A stretch of 64,000 nucleotides of DNA. It comes from UBA6120 sp964639215 (lineage in GTDB: Bacteria; Bacillota_I; Bacilli_A; RFN20; CAG-826). The stretch is taken from positions 1-64,000 of the forward strand of contig CAZXCV010000003.1 of NCBI GenBank assembly GCA_964639215.1. The letters are read 5' to 3'. The translations under genes were made by a program, and so were the position numbers. The notes beneath the pieces are model-generated. The model was not told the origin of the DNA. It saw only the letters and a program-made list of their open reading frames with translations, and searched no databases. Shown piece after piece: positions 55,067 through 63,583 of the stretch. Position 1 is the first letter of the stretch; the number at the start of each line of letters is the position of its first letter.

Positions 55067-55309
55067 ATGAGACTCGATAAATATTTAAAGAGTTCGCGCC
55101 TTATAAAGCGGCGTGTGATTGCCAAAGAACTTGCAGAAAAAGGGCACATCCTCATCAACGGGAAAATTGCAAAACCCGATGCTGAGATTAACATTAATGA
55201 TGAGGTGACATTGACACTAGGGAAACGCGTCATTAGCGTTCGTGTTTTAACGCTTGATGATCGTCCAGTTCAAGGGCAAACAGCCGTGATGTTTGAAGTC
55301 ATTTCATAG
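55067..55309 (+). CDS. rqcP: S4-domain ribosome quality-control protein RqcP
   Basis: 80-aa S4 protein (YabO/RqcP) that, with RqcH, drives C-terminal alanine tailing of stalled nascent chains on 50S subunits. Seen: MRLDKYLKSSRLIKRRVIAKEL and the GHILINGKIAKPDAEIN S4 core. No ribosome site. The mfd-rqcP order is typical of Bacillota. Confidence 0.93.
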   Translation: MRLDKYLKSSRLIKRRVIAKELAEKGHILINGKIAKPDAEININDEVTLTLGKRVISVRVLTLDDRPVQGQTAVMFEVIS

Positions 55310-55312
55310 ACT

Positions 55313-56533
55313 ATGAATTTTTCCTTGTTAAATCACCAAAAAAAATATCTTATTGCCGTATCCTTTGGTCCGGATTCGCTCGCATTGTTAGATATGCTTT
55401 ATCAAGCAAAGTATCAAATCACTGTCGCCCATGTTAATTATCATAAACGTCCTGTTTCAGACCTTGAACAAACGGGGCTTGAACAGTATTGCTTAGCCCG
55501 CGATATCCCGATTTATATTCTTGAAATTCCCCCGCAGTTGGTCACCCAAAATTTCCAAGCATGGGCGCGTCATATTCGTTATCGTTTCTTTCAAGAAATA
55601 TATGAGGCAAACAGTTTTGACGCCTTGCTAACCGCCCATCATCTCGATGATAATCTTGAAACGATTATTATGCAGGAAAAACGGAAAATAATGACGATAT
55701 GCAAGGGTATTTGTAGCGAAAACACGATTTTAGGTATGAAAGTCATTCGCCCTTTGCTCGATGAAAGTAAAGCAAACCTCCTTTCATACTGCCTTAATCA
55801 ACAACTCGATTATGCGACTGACATGAGCAATGAAACCGATGCGTATGAACGTAACAAGGTTCGCCATCACGTCATCCCAAAGCTAACTAATGAAGAACGA
55901 AAAACAATGCTTGAGCAAGCTAATGAGCATAATCTCAAAACAAGAAAGTTAATGATTAATTTATCAAGCAAATTAAACGAGAGAAAATTACCAGTAACCT
56001 TGGTGTTCACACTTGATGATTTTGAATTATTTTTAACGTTGCATATCTTAATTGAACCAGTATGTGCTGATATGCCAATTAGTCGGGCACTACTAATCGA
56101 ACTACGGCGAGTTGCTCATGGTAGTAAATCGCATTGGCGACGCCATCTGCGTCATGATTTATGGCTCATTCGCAGCTATGATTCGTTTGAAGTAATTAAA
56201 GGTAATCATCTCGACCATTATGAATATACGCTCGCGAGTGATGGCGTTCTTGATACGCCCTATTTCTATTTAGATTTCAGTCGTGGAAGTTATCGAAATC
56301 TCATCAAAGAAAACGACTATCCAATTGTAATAAGAAACGCGCAAACAAATGATAGCGTGCTCATTGATGGACACCCGATTTTATTAAGGCGACTGTTCAT
56401 CGATTGGAAATTACCCCGGCACCGAAGACCTGGTTGGCCCGTGATTGTTAATAAAGATGGCATTATTAAATTCGTGCCACGTTATCAAAAAGACTTCAAG
56501 CCCAGCGACAATCCGCTTTTCTATGTTAAATAA
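55313..56533 (+). CDS. tilS: tRNA(Ile)-lysidine synthase
   Basis: Converts C34 to lysidine in tRNA-Ile(CAU), 406 aa. Seen: PP-loop SFGPDSLAL (18-26, with Phe in place of the usual second Gly), HHLDDNLET, then TilS substrate-binding and C-terminal domains. Begins 3 bp after the rqcP stop with no ribosome site, so re-initiation is likely. In many Bacillota hpt and ftsH follow; here a minus-strand VOC gene intervenes and hpt is absent. Confidence 0.92.
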   Translation: MNFSLLNHQKKYLIAVSFGPDSLALLDMLYQAKYQITVAHVNYHKRPVSDLEQTGLEQYCLARDIPIYILEIPPQLVTQNFQAWARHIRYRFFQEIYEANSFDALLTAHHLDDNLETIIMQEKRKIMTICKGICSENTILGMKVIRPLLDESKANLLSYCLNQQLDYATDMSNETDAYERNKVRHHVIPKLTNEERKTMLEQANEHNLKTRKLMINLSSKLNERKLPVTLVFTLDDFELFLTLHILIEPVCADMPISRALLIELRRVAHGSKSHWRRHLRHDLWLIRSYDSFEVIKGNHLDHYEYTLASDGVLDTPYFYLDFSRGSYRNLIKENDYPIVIRNAQTNDSVLIDGHPILLRRLFIDWKLPRHRRPGWPVIVNKDGIIKFVPRYQKDFKPSDNPLFYVK

Positions 56534-56536
56534 TGA

Positions 56537-57376
56537 TTAAATAAATTCCACTATTAATTGAGTTTGATTGGGGTCGACAAATGTATATGTTGAAGACTCT
56601 TTCCCTTGTTCGTATATTTTGCCTAATTTTTCTTGGTATTTCTTTGGCATCGTTATCTTATAAGAGTGAAGTCCAACATCAGTCGATTTAATCGGTTTGG
56701 CATAAAGACCATTCCATGTGTTTAGACCAAGATGATGATGATAACCACCTGATGCCAAAAAGCTCGCTGACGTACCCCAATCGAATTTAACTACAAAACC
56801 AATTGTCTCCACAAAGAAACTTTTAGCGACTTGAAGATTAGCGACATGGAGATGCAAGTGTCCAATAATCGTGTCATCGGGTATCTTCTCATAATTAGCA
56901 CCATCAGACGATTGAAGCACAGCATGATAGTCCAGTGGAACTGTTAACGTGTTTGCGGGATATTGATGCCAGTCATAATCATTAATCGTCGCACGATCGG
57001 CGTATATTTCAATCCCATTACCATCGGGATCATCAAGGTAAATGGCTTCACTGACTTGGTGATCGGATAAACCTGATATTGGATAGCCACTTTCAATTAA
57101 ATGATGGAGCATCATCCCTAAGTCTTGTCGAGATGGTAATAATAGTGCGACATGATATAAACCGGCATGGCGATGGGGACGAGTTGCGCCCAGAATTTCT
57201 TTGAGTATGATGAGATTGTCACCCGTTTTCGTTGATAATCCAACCGAGTGATTATTGAGGTAACTGACTTTAAATTTTAGTACATCACGATAAAATGTCA
57301 GCGCACGTTCAATATTGGTAACTCCAAGTGTCACCTGCGTTATTTTGATGCAATCTGATTGATGAAATTTGGTCAT
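56537..57376 (-). CDS. VOC-family glyoxalase/dioxygenase-like protein
   Basis: 279 aa, two tandem vicinal-oxygen-chelate modules resembling CatE/YfiE-type catechol 2,3-dioxygenases. Seen: ITQVTLGVTNIERALTFY (module 1), GLYHVALLLPSRQDL, YLDDPDGNGIEIYAD, and HLHVANLQVAKSFF (module 2). Metal ligands appear present (His and Glu). Substrate unknown. AAGGG ribosome site. Lone minus-strand gene between tilS (3-bp gap, convergent) and ftsH (divergent); possible insertion into a conserved cluster. Confidence 0.85.
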   Translation of the reverse strand: MTKFHQSDCIKITQVTLGVTNIERALTFYRDVLKFKVSYLNNHSVGLSTKTGDNLIILKEILGATRPHRHAGLYHVALLLPSRQDLGMMLHHLIESGYPISGLSDHQVSEAIYLDDPDGNGIEIYADRATINDYDWHQYPANTLTVPLDYHAVLQSSDGANYEKIPDDTIIGHLHLHVANLQVAKSFFVETIGFVVKFDWGTSASFLASGGYHHHLGLNTWNGLYAKPIKSTDVGLHSYKITMPKKYQEKLGKIYEQGKESSTYTFVDPNQTQLIVEFI

Positions 57377-57562
57377 GGATTACCCTTGCTTAGAAGCAGT
57401 TATTCTTTGAATAAATGATACGATATTAACGTAAAACAACAACGAATATGCTTTAAGTATCCGGGTCATTTTCTTCGTTCATCAACTGCATAATGCGGAT
57501 GATGGTGTTGATTAGGTAATGATTTTCGTACTTTGAAACATTTACCATAATAAAAAGATGCG

Positions 57563-57575
57563 TATAATGTATAAT
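57563..57575 (+). promoter_or_regulatory. tandem -10 elements of ftsH
   Basis: TATAAT occurs twice in TATAATGTATAAT, about 54-66 bp before the ftsH ATG; GATGAGG at 57611-57617 is the ribosome site. Confidence 0.5.
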
Positions 57576-57628
57576 TACTATGCTTATCTTTGATATCAAA
57601 GATTGGCAGTATGATGAGGTTTATATAA

Positions 57629-59608
57629 ATGCAAAAAGCACCAATGACTAAAAAAGGATTATTCAGTTTTATCCTGCCATATCTGTTGATGGGAGTTGCC
57701 GTCATCGTTTTTATTTGGCTTGTTTTCTTTCAAAATCCCGGTGGCACGACAACTGTTGGTCAAAATGAATTAGCCACGTTCTTGATGACTAAAGAAGTGA
57801 CGCAGGTGACGACGACCGAAAAAGAAACGATTACTCAAGTAACGGGTACCTACAAAGACGATCAAGACAAAACAATGTATTTCACGGCGACATTTGAAAC
57901 GAGCAACGCTAATATCAAGACTGCCGTTGATAATGCTTTGGCCAATCGGAAAAAAGCTGATAATGTCACCCCTTATTACACGGCTGAGATTTGGACGAGT
58001 GAGAACGCGTTCCAAACGAATTGGTTTGAAACGTGGGGTCCCACCCTTCTAATCATCGGTGGTTCGACCGCCCTATTTATTTTCTTGTTTTCACGGATGA
58101 ATGCATCTGTTAATAGTTCAAACAGCAAAGCGCTTGAATTCAACAAATCACGAGCTCGTCGTGAAGATACCACAAAAATTCGCTTTACTGATGTGGCGGG
58201 ATGCGATGAAGAAAAAGCCGAAATGATCGAAATCGTCCAATATTTAAAAGATCCTAAAAAATTCTCCAAGTTCGGAGCTAAATTGCCTCGTGGCGTTCTC
58301 CTCGTTGGGCCACCCGGAACTGGTAAAACATTACTAGCGAAAGCGGTCGCAGGTGAAGCCGGCGTGCCGTTTTATTCAATCTCGGGCGCCGATTTTGTTG
58401 AAATGTTTGTCGGTGTTGGTGCCGGACGTGTTCGTGATATGTTCCGCCGTGCTAAACAGACAGCACCTTGCCTTGTATTTATTGATGAACTAGATGCCGT
58501 TGGTCGCCAACGTGGTGCTGGTATGGGTGGCGGTAATGATGAACGTGAACAAACATTGAACCAATTACTTGTGGAAATGGATGGGTTTTCAGATAATTCT
58601 GGCGTCATGGTCATTGCGGCCACAAACCGTGAAGACGTGCTTGACCCCGCATTATTACGCGCTGGAAGATTTGATCGTCAAATTACTGTCAATTTACCAG
58701 ATCGTTTAGGAAGAGCGGCCATCTTTAGAGTCCATGCTCGTAACAAAAAAATCGATGCAACGATTGACTTTGATAATTTAGCGCGACGCACGGTTGGTTT
58801 CTCAGGCGCTGATATTGAAAACATCTTAAATGAAGCGGCGATTTTAGCCGTTCGCGCTAATCGCGAAGAAGTAATTATTGAAGACATCGACGAAGCGATT
58901 GATCGCCGTATTGCTGGCCCAGCCAAATCAAGTCGCGCTTTAAATGAACATGAACGCCGTGCCATTGCCTATCACGAAGCGGGTCACGCGATTATTGGTC
59001 TCAATCTTAAACATTCCGATAAAGTTCAAAAAATCACGATCGTACCTCGCGGTCGCACCGGTGGTCACGTGATGATGACACCAGAAGAGGATCGGTTCTT
59101 AATTACCAAAAAAGAACTTCAGGCACGGATCATCGGCTACCTTGGTGGTCGCTCCGCTGAAGAAATTTTCTTCTCAGACATTTCGACTGGTGCTCAAAAT
59201 GATATTGAAGTTGCCACGCGCATTGCCCGGTTAATGGTAACTGAATATGGGATGTCTTCACTTGGTCCGATTCAATATGAAAGCGATAGTTCGTCAGTGT
59301 TCTTAGGGCGCGACTATACTTCAACTCAGAAAAATTTCTCAACCCAAATCGCGTTTGAAATTGATACTGAAGTCCGTCGAATTATCGATGAAGCACACCA
59401 AGAAGCCCATCGGGTTTTAAACGAACATAAAGAAGATGTTATTTTACTCGCAGAAACACTGCTTGAAAAAGAAACAATCTCAGCCGAAGAAATTAAATAT
59501 TTACTTGAACATCGGCAGTTGCCAAATGGTAAGAACGGTAAAAAGCCAAGTCAAGAAAAGAATGAACTAGAAGTCCCCAAAATGGGAGATGAGGAAGGAA
59601 AGGCTTAG
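57629..59608 (+). CDS. ftsH: ATP-dependent zinc metalloprotease FtsH
   Basis: Membrane AAA+ protease that degrades misfolded membrane proteins and regulators, 659 aa. Seen: TM1 (about 10-32), an external domain, TM2 (about 133-152), Walker A GPPGTGKT, Walker B VFIDELDAVG, SRH, and zinc motif HEAGH (near 451). GATGAGG ribosome site. A terminator overlaps its stop codon. Order ftsH-dus-lysS is conserved. Confidence 0.98.
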   Translation: MQKAPMTKKGLFSFILPYLLMGVAVIVFIWLVFFQNPGGTTTVGQNELATFLMTKEVTQVTTTEKETITQVTGTYKDDQDKTMYFTATFETSNANIKTAVDNALANRKKADNVTPYYTAEIWTSENAFQTNWFETWGPTLLIIGGSTALFIFLFSRMNASVNSSNSKALEFNKSRARREDTTKIRFTDVAGCDEEKAEMIEIVQYLKDPKKFSKFGAKLPRGVLLVGPPGTGKTLLAKAVAGEAGVPFYSISGADFVEMFVGVGAGRVRDMFRRAKQTAPCLVFIDELDAVGRQRGAGMGGGNDEREQTLNQLLVEMDGFSDNSGVMVIAATNREDVLDPALLRAGRFDRQITVNLPDRLGRAAIFRVHARNKKIDATIDFDNLARRTVGFSGADIENILNEAAILAVRANREEVIIEDIDEAIDRRIAGPAKSSRALNEHERRAIAYHEAGHAIIGLNLKHSDKVQKITIVPRGRTGGHVMMTPEEDRFLITKKELQARIIGYLGGRSAEEIFFSDISTGAQNDIEVATRIARLMVTEYGMSSLGPIQYESDSSSVFLGRDYTSTQKNFSTQIAFEIDTEVRRIIDEAHQEAHRVLNEHKEDVILLAETLLEKETISAEEIKYLLEHRQLPNGKNGKKPSQEKNELEVPKMGDEEGKA

Positions 59609-59621
59609 CCTTCCCTTTTTT
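59597..59621 (+). terminator. terminator overlapping the ftsH stop
   Basis: GGAAAGGC/GCCTTCCC with a TTA loop (one A-C mismatch) and six Ts; the stop codon lies within the hairpin. The dus ATG follows 2 bases later. Confidence 0.75.
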
Positions 59622-59623
59622 CA

Positions 59624-60589
59624 ATGTGGTCATTTGGAAATATTGCCGTTAAAGGCCGAGTTGTCCTCGGTCCGATGGCTGGAATCACGACGTTAGCCTA
59701 TCGAACGTTCATGTGTCGTTTCGGTGTCGATCTTTTTTACACGGAAATGGTGTCTGACTGTGGAATTATCTATGATAGTAAAAATACGAAAAAATATCTT
59801 GCGATCGATAAAAATGAACATCCGATTGGCGTGCAGTTATTTGGGGCTAAAATCGCGACGCTAAAAGCGGCGATTAACAAACTGCAAACAATGGGAATTC
59901 CCTATGATTTTATCGACATCAATCTTGGGTGTCCAATGCCAAAAGTCACTCGGAATGGCGCGGGGGCGGCTTGGCTCACAAGACCACAAGAACTAGAAGA
60001 AATGATGCATGCGCTTGTACTGATAAGTACGAAACCAATCACCGCGAAAATACGCATCGGCACTGATAATCAACACATTAACGTTTATGACATCGTCACA
60101 CGACTCGAACGGGCTGGTGTCGCGATGATTGCCATCCATACTCGAACCACCAAACAAATTTACCAAGGATTTGCCAATCATGAAGTAATTCGTGATCTCG
60201 GTTTAAAAATGAACGTACCACTGGTGATAAGCGGCGACATTAATTCAATTGACCAAGCAGTTAAAGCATTAGAGATTACTAAAGCCAGCGCAGTCATGGT
60301 TGCACGGGGCGGACTTGGTCGTCCACGTTTCATTGAGCAGTTACATACATATTTTAAGAATGGCCAGCGGTTAGAAGATGCAACACTACGCGACCAGTTA
60401 CGTTATCTAAGGCAATTAGCCAAACGTTTAATCGCCTTAAAAGGCGAAGACGTCGCGATGCACGAACTTCGTGGGATTGGTGTTCATTTCTTAAGTGGCT
60501 ATCCCGGTATGAAAAAATACAAAACGATGATTAGTCAAATAAATACACTCCAGGAACTAGATTTATTATTTCGGCGCATTCGCCGGTAA
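59624..60589 (+). CDS. dus: tRNA-dihydrouridine synthase
   Basis: FMN-dependent reductase making dihydrouridine in tRNA, 321 aa. Seen: GPMAGITTLAYR (18-29), INLGCPMPKV with the catalytic Cys near 102, AKIRIG, and a FMN-phosphate region GISGD-like VVISGDINS. The start is fixed by homology (IAVKGRVVLGPMAG), but no ribosome site exists and the ATG sits right after the ftsH terminator. Confidence 0.94.
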   Translation: MWSFGNIAVKGRVVLGPMAGITTLAYRTFMCRFGVDLFYTEMVSDCGIIYDSKNTKKYLAIDKNEHPIGVQLFGAKIATLKAAINKLQTMGIPYDFIDINLGCPMPKVTRNGAGAAWLTRPQELEEMMHALVLISTKPITAKIRIGTDNQHINVYDIVTRLERAGVAMIAIHTRTTKQIYQGFANHEVIRDLGLKMNVPLVISGDINSIDQAVKALEITKASAVMVARGGLGRPRFIEQLHTYFKNGQRLEDATLRDQLRYLRQLAKRLIALKGEDVAMHELRGIGVHFLSGYPGMKKYKTMISQINTLQELDLLFRRIRR

Positions 60590-60603
60590 CTAAAATAACT
60601 AGG

Positions 60604-60626
60604 CGAGTGGTAATAAATCTTACTCG
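60604..60626 (+). repeat. small inverted repeat after dus
   Basis: CGAGT/ACTCG with a 13-nt loop. No T run follows, so it is at best a weak terminator. Confidence 0.3.
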
Positions 60627-60764
60627 TGGCTATATGTATTCACAAAGACATGATTTACGATAGAAACCAGAAAGAATGGGTATCCTTAATAAAGAAAACA
60701 TTAACGTAATTATAAATAGCACGATAATCACATATAATATGAAGCAATAGGAAGGTTAATATTC

Positions 60765-62243
60765 ATGGAAGAATTACAAGAACAACAATTAGTCCGGCGT
60801 AATAAACTGGAGAAATATCTTGAAAAAGGGATTGATCCATTTGGACATAAATTTAAAGTTAATGCCAATAGTGCCTCAATCAAAGATTTTGCTGCTGGAA
60901 AAACAGCTGCCGAACTCGAAGAGCTTAATCATCATGTGACGATTGCTGGACGGATTGTCTCAATCCGCCGGATGGGCAAAGCCTCGTTTTTACATTTACT
61001 TGATCGCCAAGGTCAAATTCAATGCTACTTAAAGAAAGATGTCGTCGGTGATGATATTTATTCCTTACTTGATTTAGCGGATTTAGGTGACATCGTCGGG
61101 GTCACTGGAAGGGTGATGCTCACGCATTCTGGCGAAATAACGATTCGGGCTGAAAAGTATGAGCACTTAGTCAAAGCGCTCCGTCCATTACCTGAAAAAT
61201 ATCATGGACTCGTTGATGTCGAAGAACGATATCGCCGGCGTTATGTCGATTTAATCGTCAATGAAGATGCGCGGCGCATCGCTTTAGCGCGCGCTAAAAT
61301 CATTCGTACTATTCAAGCATTTATGGACAATCGTGGATTTATCGAATTTGAGACATCGATGTTACAACCAACGCTCGGAGGAGCGGCTGCCCGTCCATTT
61401 GTCACGCATCATAATGCGCTTGACCGTGATTTTTATTTACGAATTGCTACAGAGTTACCACTGAAACGCTTATTAGTCGGTGGACTGGAACGCGTGTATG
61501 AAATCGGACGATTATTCCGAAATGAAGGAATTGATACGCGTCATAATCCTGAGTTTACGACCATAGAAGCGTATCAAGCTTATGGCGATATTGAAGATAT
61601 GGCCGAACTAGCGGAATCACTATTCAAAGAAGTCGCTGAAAAAGTGACGGGAACATTGCAATTACCATGGGGCGACAAAGTCATCGATGTTGCAAAACCA
61701 TTCCGAAAAGTTCATATGGTGACGCTCATTAAAGAAGCAACCGGCATTGATTTCTTTGCGCAACTAACGAGAGAAGAAGCTTTGAAGTTAGCAAAAGAGC
61801 ATAACCTTCATCTTGAAAAGCACCAACAAACTTATGGACATGTCATTAATGCATTCTTCGAAGAATATTGTGAGAAGAAGCTTGAACAACCAACCTTCGT
61901 CTATGGGCATCCAATCGAAATTAGCCCGTTAGCCAAAAAGAGCCAAGATCCACGCTTTACTGAGCGTTTCGAACTATTCATCGATGGCTCAGAATATGCA
62001 AATGCCTTTACAGAACTTAATAATCCGCTCGACCAAGTCGAACGATTTGAGGCGCAAGTTAAGGCTAAGGCTTTAGGCGATCTTGAAGCAAGTGATATCG
62101 ACACTGATTTCCTTGAAGCGCTCGAATATGGGATGCCCCCGGCTGGTGGCATCGGCATTGGGATCGACCGGCTGGTGATGTTAATGACGAACAGCCAATC
62201 AATTCGTGAAGTAATCTTATTTCCACTATTACGCGATCGATAA
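60765..62243 (+). CDS. lysS: lysyl-tRNA synthetase (class II)
   Basis: 492 aa. Seen: N-terminal OB-fold anticodon-binding domain (about 50-150), class II motif 2 (YEIGRLFRNEGIDTRHNPEF), and motif 3 GIGIDRLVML. A TATAAT (60733-60738) and AGGAAGG precede the ATG. No T-box leader is seen. It follows dus as in other Bacillota. Confidence 0.97.
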   Translation: MEELQEQQLVRRNKLEKYLEKGIDPFGHKFKVNANSASIKDFAAGKTAAELEELNHHVTIAGRIVSIRRMGKASFLHLLDRQGQIQCYLKKDVVGDDIYSLLDLADLGDIVGVTGRVMLTHSGEITIRAEKYEHLVKALRPLPEKYHGLVDVEERYRRRYVDLIVNEDARRIALARAKIIRTIQAFMDNRGFIEFETSMLQPTLGGAAARPFVTHHNALDRDFYLRIATELPLKRLLVGGLERVYEIGRLFRNEGIDTRHNPEFTTIEAYQAYGDIEDMAELAESLFKEVAEKVTGTLQLPWGDKVIDVAKPFRKVHMVTLIKEATGIDFFAQLTREEALKLAKEHNLHLEKHQQTYGHVINAFFEEYCEKKLEQPTFVYGHPIEISPLAKKSQDPRFTERFELFIDGSEYANAFTELNNPLDQVERFEAQVKAKALGDLEASDIDTDFLEALEYGMPPAGGIGIGIDRLVMLMTNSQSIREVILFPLLRDR

Positions 62244-62312
62244 ACGGTTATTTACCAAATTCACCTGCTATTAATAATCAAGCGGAGACAAAATCACCGC
62301 ATAACTCTTCCT

Positions 62313-62341
62313 TTACAAAGTAATTATTATAAAATATAATC
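62313..62341 (+). promoter_or_regulatory. rpsF operon promoter
   Basis: TTTACA, 17-bp spacer, TATAAT; start site near 62348. Confidence 0.8.
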
Positions 62342-62360
62342 TCTTAGGTATAGTGTGAAG

Positions 62361-62400
62361 GCTATATTTTAGACTCTCTGCTACTAGAAGATGGTAGCCA
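62361..62400 (+). promoter_or_regulatory. structured leader of the rpsF operon
   Basis: In the ~77-nt leader, GGCTA (62361-62365) and GCTAC (62381-62385) can each pair with GGTAGCC (62394-62400), giving two exclusive hairpins upstream of the ribosome site. An S6:S18 autoregulatory leader is plausible. Confidence 0.4.
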
Positions 62401-62424
62401 GAATGACCAAAGGGAGGTACGTTT

Positions 62425-62712
62425 ATGCCAAAGTATGAAGTCATGTACATCGTTCGTGATGACCTTGATGAAGCTGTGCGCCAAGACGCCATCGCCAAAC
62501 TACACGCGATTCTCACCGATAAAGGTGCTGAAATTCGCAAAGTTGACGAATGGGGTTCACGCGAATTAGCTTACGAAATCAAAGACCAGAAAAAAGGTTA
62601 TTACGTCGTGTTAAAGATTACAGCGGAACCCGCGGCCATCGATGAATTCGATCGGCTCGGTAAGATTAATCCGTTATTACTTCGTCATCTTGTCACCATT
62701 GATAAAGATTAA
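62425..62712 (+). CDS. rpsF: 30S ribosomal protein bS6
   Basis: 95 aa. Seen: MPKYEVMYIVRDDLDE, the EVRKVDEWG-like segment EIRKVDEWGSRELAYEI, and LRHLVTIDKD. Binds 16S rRNA with bS18 on the 30S platform. Strong GGGAGG ribosome site. First gene of rpsF-ssb-rpsR, whose order is nearly universal in Bacillota. Confidence 0.97.
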   Translation: MPKYEVMYIVRDDLDEAVRQDAIAKLHAILTDKGAEIRKVDEWGSRELAYEIKDQKKGYYVVLKITAEPAAIDEFDRLGKINPLLLRHLVTIDKD

Positions 62713-62730
62713 TTCATAGGAGGAAACAAA

Positions 62731-63156
62731 ATGATTAATCGCGTTGTGTTAGTTGGACGTCTCACTAAAGATCCGGATTTACGCCGGACACCGTCGGGCA
62801 TGACTGTCAATTCCTTCACCATTGCCATTGATAATCGTGTCAAAGCTGGGGCTGAACGCTCAACCAGTTTTATTAACTGCACAGCTTTCGGAAATACCGC
62901 TGATAACATGGCCAAATATACTCGTAAAGGCAGTTTGCTTGGAGTTGAAGGCCGGTTACAACAACGCTCCTATGAAAACAAGGAAGGCAAAAAAGTCAGC
63001 GTGATTGAAGTGCTCGCCGACTCGGTCCAATTCCTCGAACCAAAAGGATCAGCAAATGAAGCCCGGACTGAAGAAAGTTTCACACCTGATCAGCCCGAAG
63101 ATGATAATAAAAATCTCGCATCAATCGACATCGTCGATGATGATCTACCATTTTAA
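62731..63156 (+). CDS. ssb: single-stranded DNA-binding protein
   Basis: 141-aa SSB. Seen: OB fold with MINRVVLVGRLTKDPDLRRTPSG, an acidic linker, and the C-terminal protein-interaction tip DDDLPF. Strong AGGAGG ribosome site. Located between rpsF and rpsR. Confidence 0.97.
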   Translation: MINRVVLVGRLTKDPDLRRTPSGMTVNSFTIAIDNRVKAGAERSTSFINCTAFGNTADNMAKYTRKGSLLGVEGRLQQRSYENKEGKKVSVIEVLADSVQFLEPKGSANEARTEESFTPDQPEDDNKNLASIDIVDDDLPF

Positions 63157-63175
63157 CGATTAGAAAGGAAATATT

Positions 63176-63403
63176 ATGGCATTTAAAAAACTCAGACCCC
63201 GCAAGAAAGTCTGTTTCTTTACCAAAAATAAAATCGCCTACATCGACTATAAGGACGTTGAACTTTTAAAACGGTTCATTACCCCAAACGGTAAAATTGC
63301 CCCTCGTCGTGTCACCGGCACCAGTGCCCGTTACCAACGCGAATTAGCAACCGCGATTAAAAACGCCAGATTTGTCGCTTTATTACCATACATTATTGAT
63401 TAA
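63176..63403 (+). CDS. rpsR: 30S ribosomal protein bS18
   Basis: 75 aa. Seen: KKVCFFTKNKIAYIDYKDVELLKRFI and GKIAPRRVTGTSARYQREL, matching bS18. The N-terminal Cys is kept. Last gene of the rpsF operon. A ~115-bp repeat with a strong terminator follows. Confidence 0.97.
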   Translation: MAFKKLRPRKKVCFFTKNKIAYIDYKDVELLKRFITPNGKIAPRRVTGTSARYQRELATAIKNARFVALLPYIID

Positions 63404-63408
63404 TAAAT

Positions 63409-63524
63409 AGTATTGTAACGATACAATCCCAAATAGCGTCAAGGGATAAAAAATCGCATCGTCATAGCTAACCTAAAATAAGGGTTAAGGCTCTGTAGAA
63501 CAATCTATGGGGCCTTTTTTATTG
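63409..63524 (+). repeat. repeat copy 1 (~115 bp), terminator-bearing
   Basis: Closely similar to 63725-63842. It begins with the palindrome ATTGTA-ACGA-TACAAT (63412-63427), followed by an ACGAT/ATCGT stem enclosing ATCCC/GGGAT, then the terminator hairpin. It directly follows rpsR. Confidence 0.8.
63489..63520 (+). terminator. rpsF operon terminator (repeat copy 1)
   Basis: GGCTCTGTAGA and TCTATGGGGCC can pair over 11 positions (with G-U) around an ACAA loop, then six Ts. Confidence 0.88.
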
Positions 63525-63563
63525 GAGAGAATATAGAGGGAAAACAATCTAAAACAAGCGGCT

Positions 63564-63578
63564 TTTACTATAAGTAAA
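63564..63578 (+). promoter_or_regulatory. possible promoter of the candidate ncRNA
   Basis: TTTACT-ATA-AGTAAA palindrome containing TACTAT and TATAAG; the start site would be about 63578-63584. No -35 match. Confidence 0.3.
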
Positions 63579-63583
63579 CACTA

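Noticed and set aside
60590..60764. T-box or other riboswitch ahead of lysS
   Set aside because: No T-box sequence or antiterminator pair; only a weak hairpin without T run. metG and serS likewise lack T-box leaders.
62244..62300. Terminator after lysS (GCGG/CCGC)
   Set aside because: Four-base stem with a large loop and no T run.
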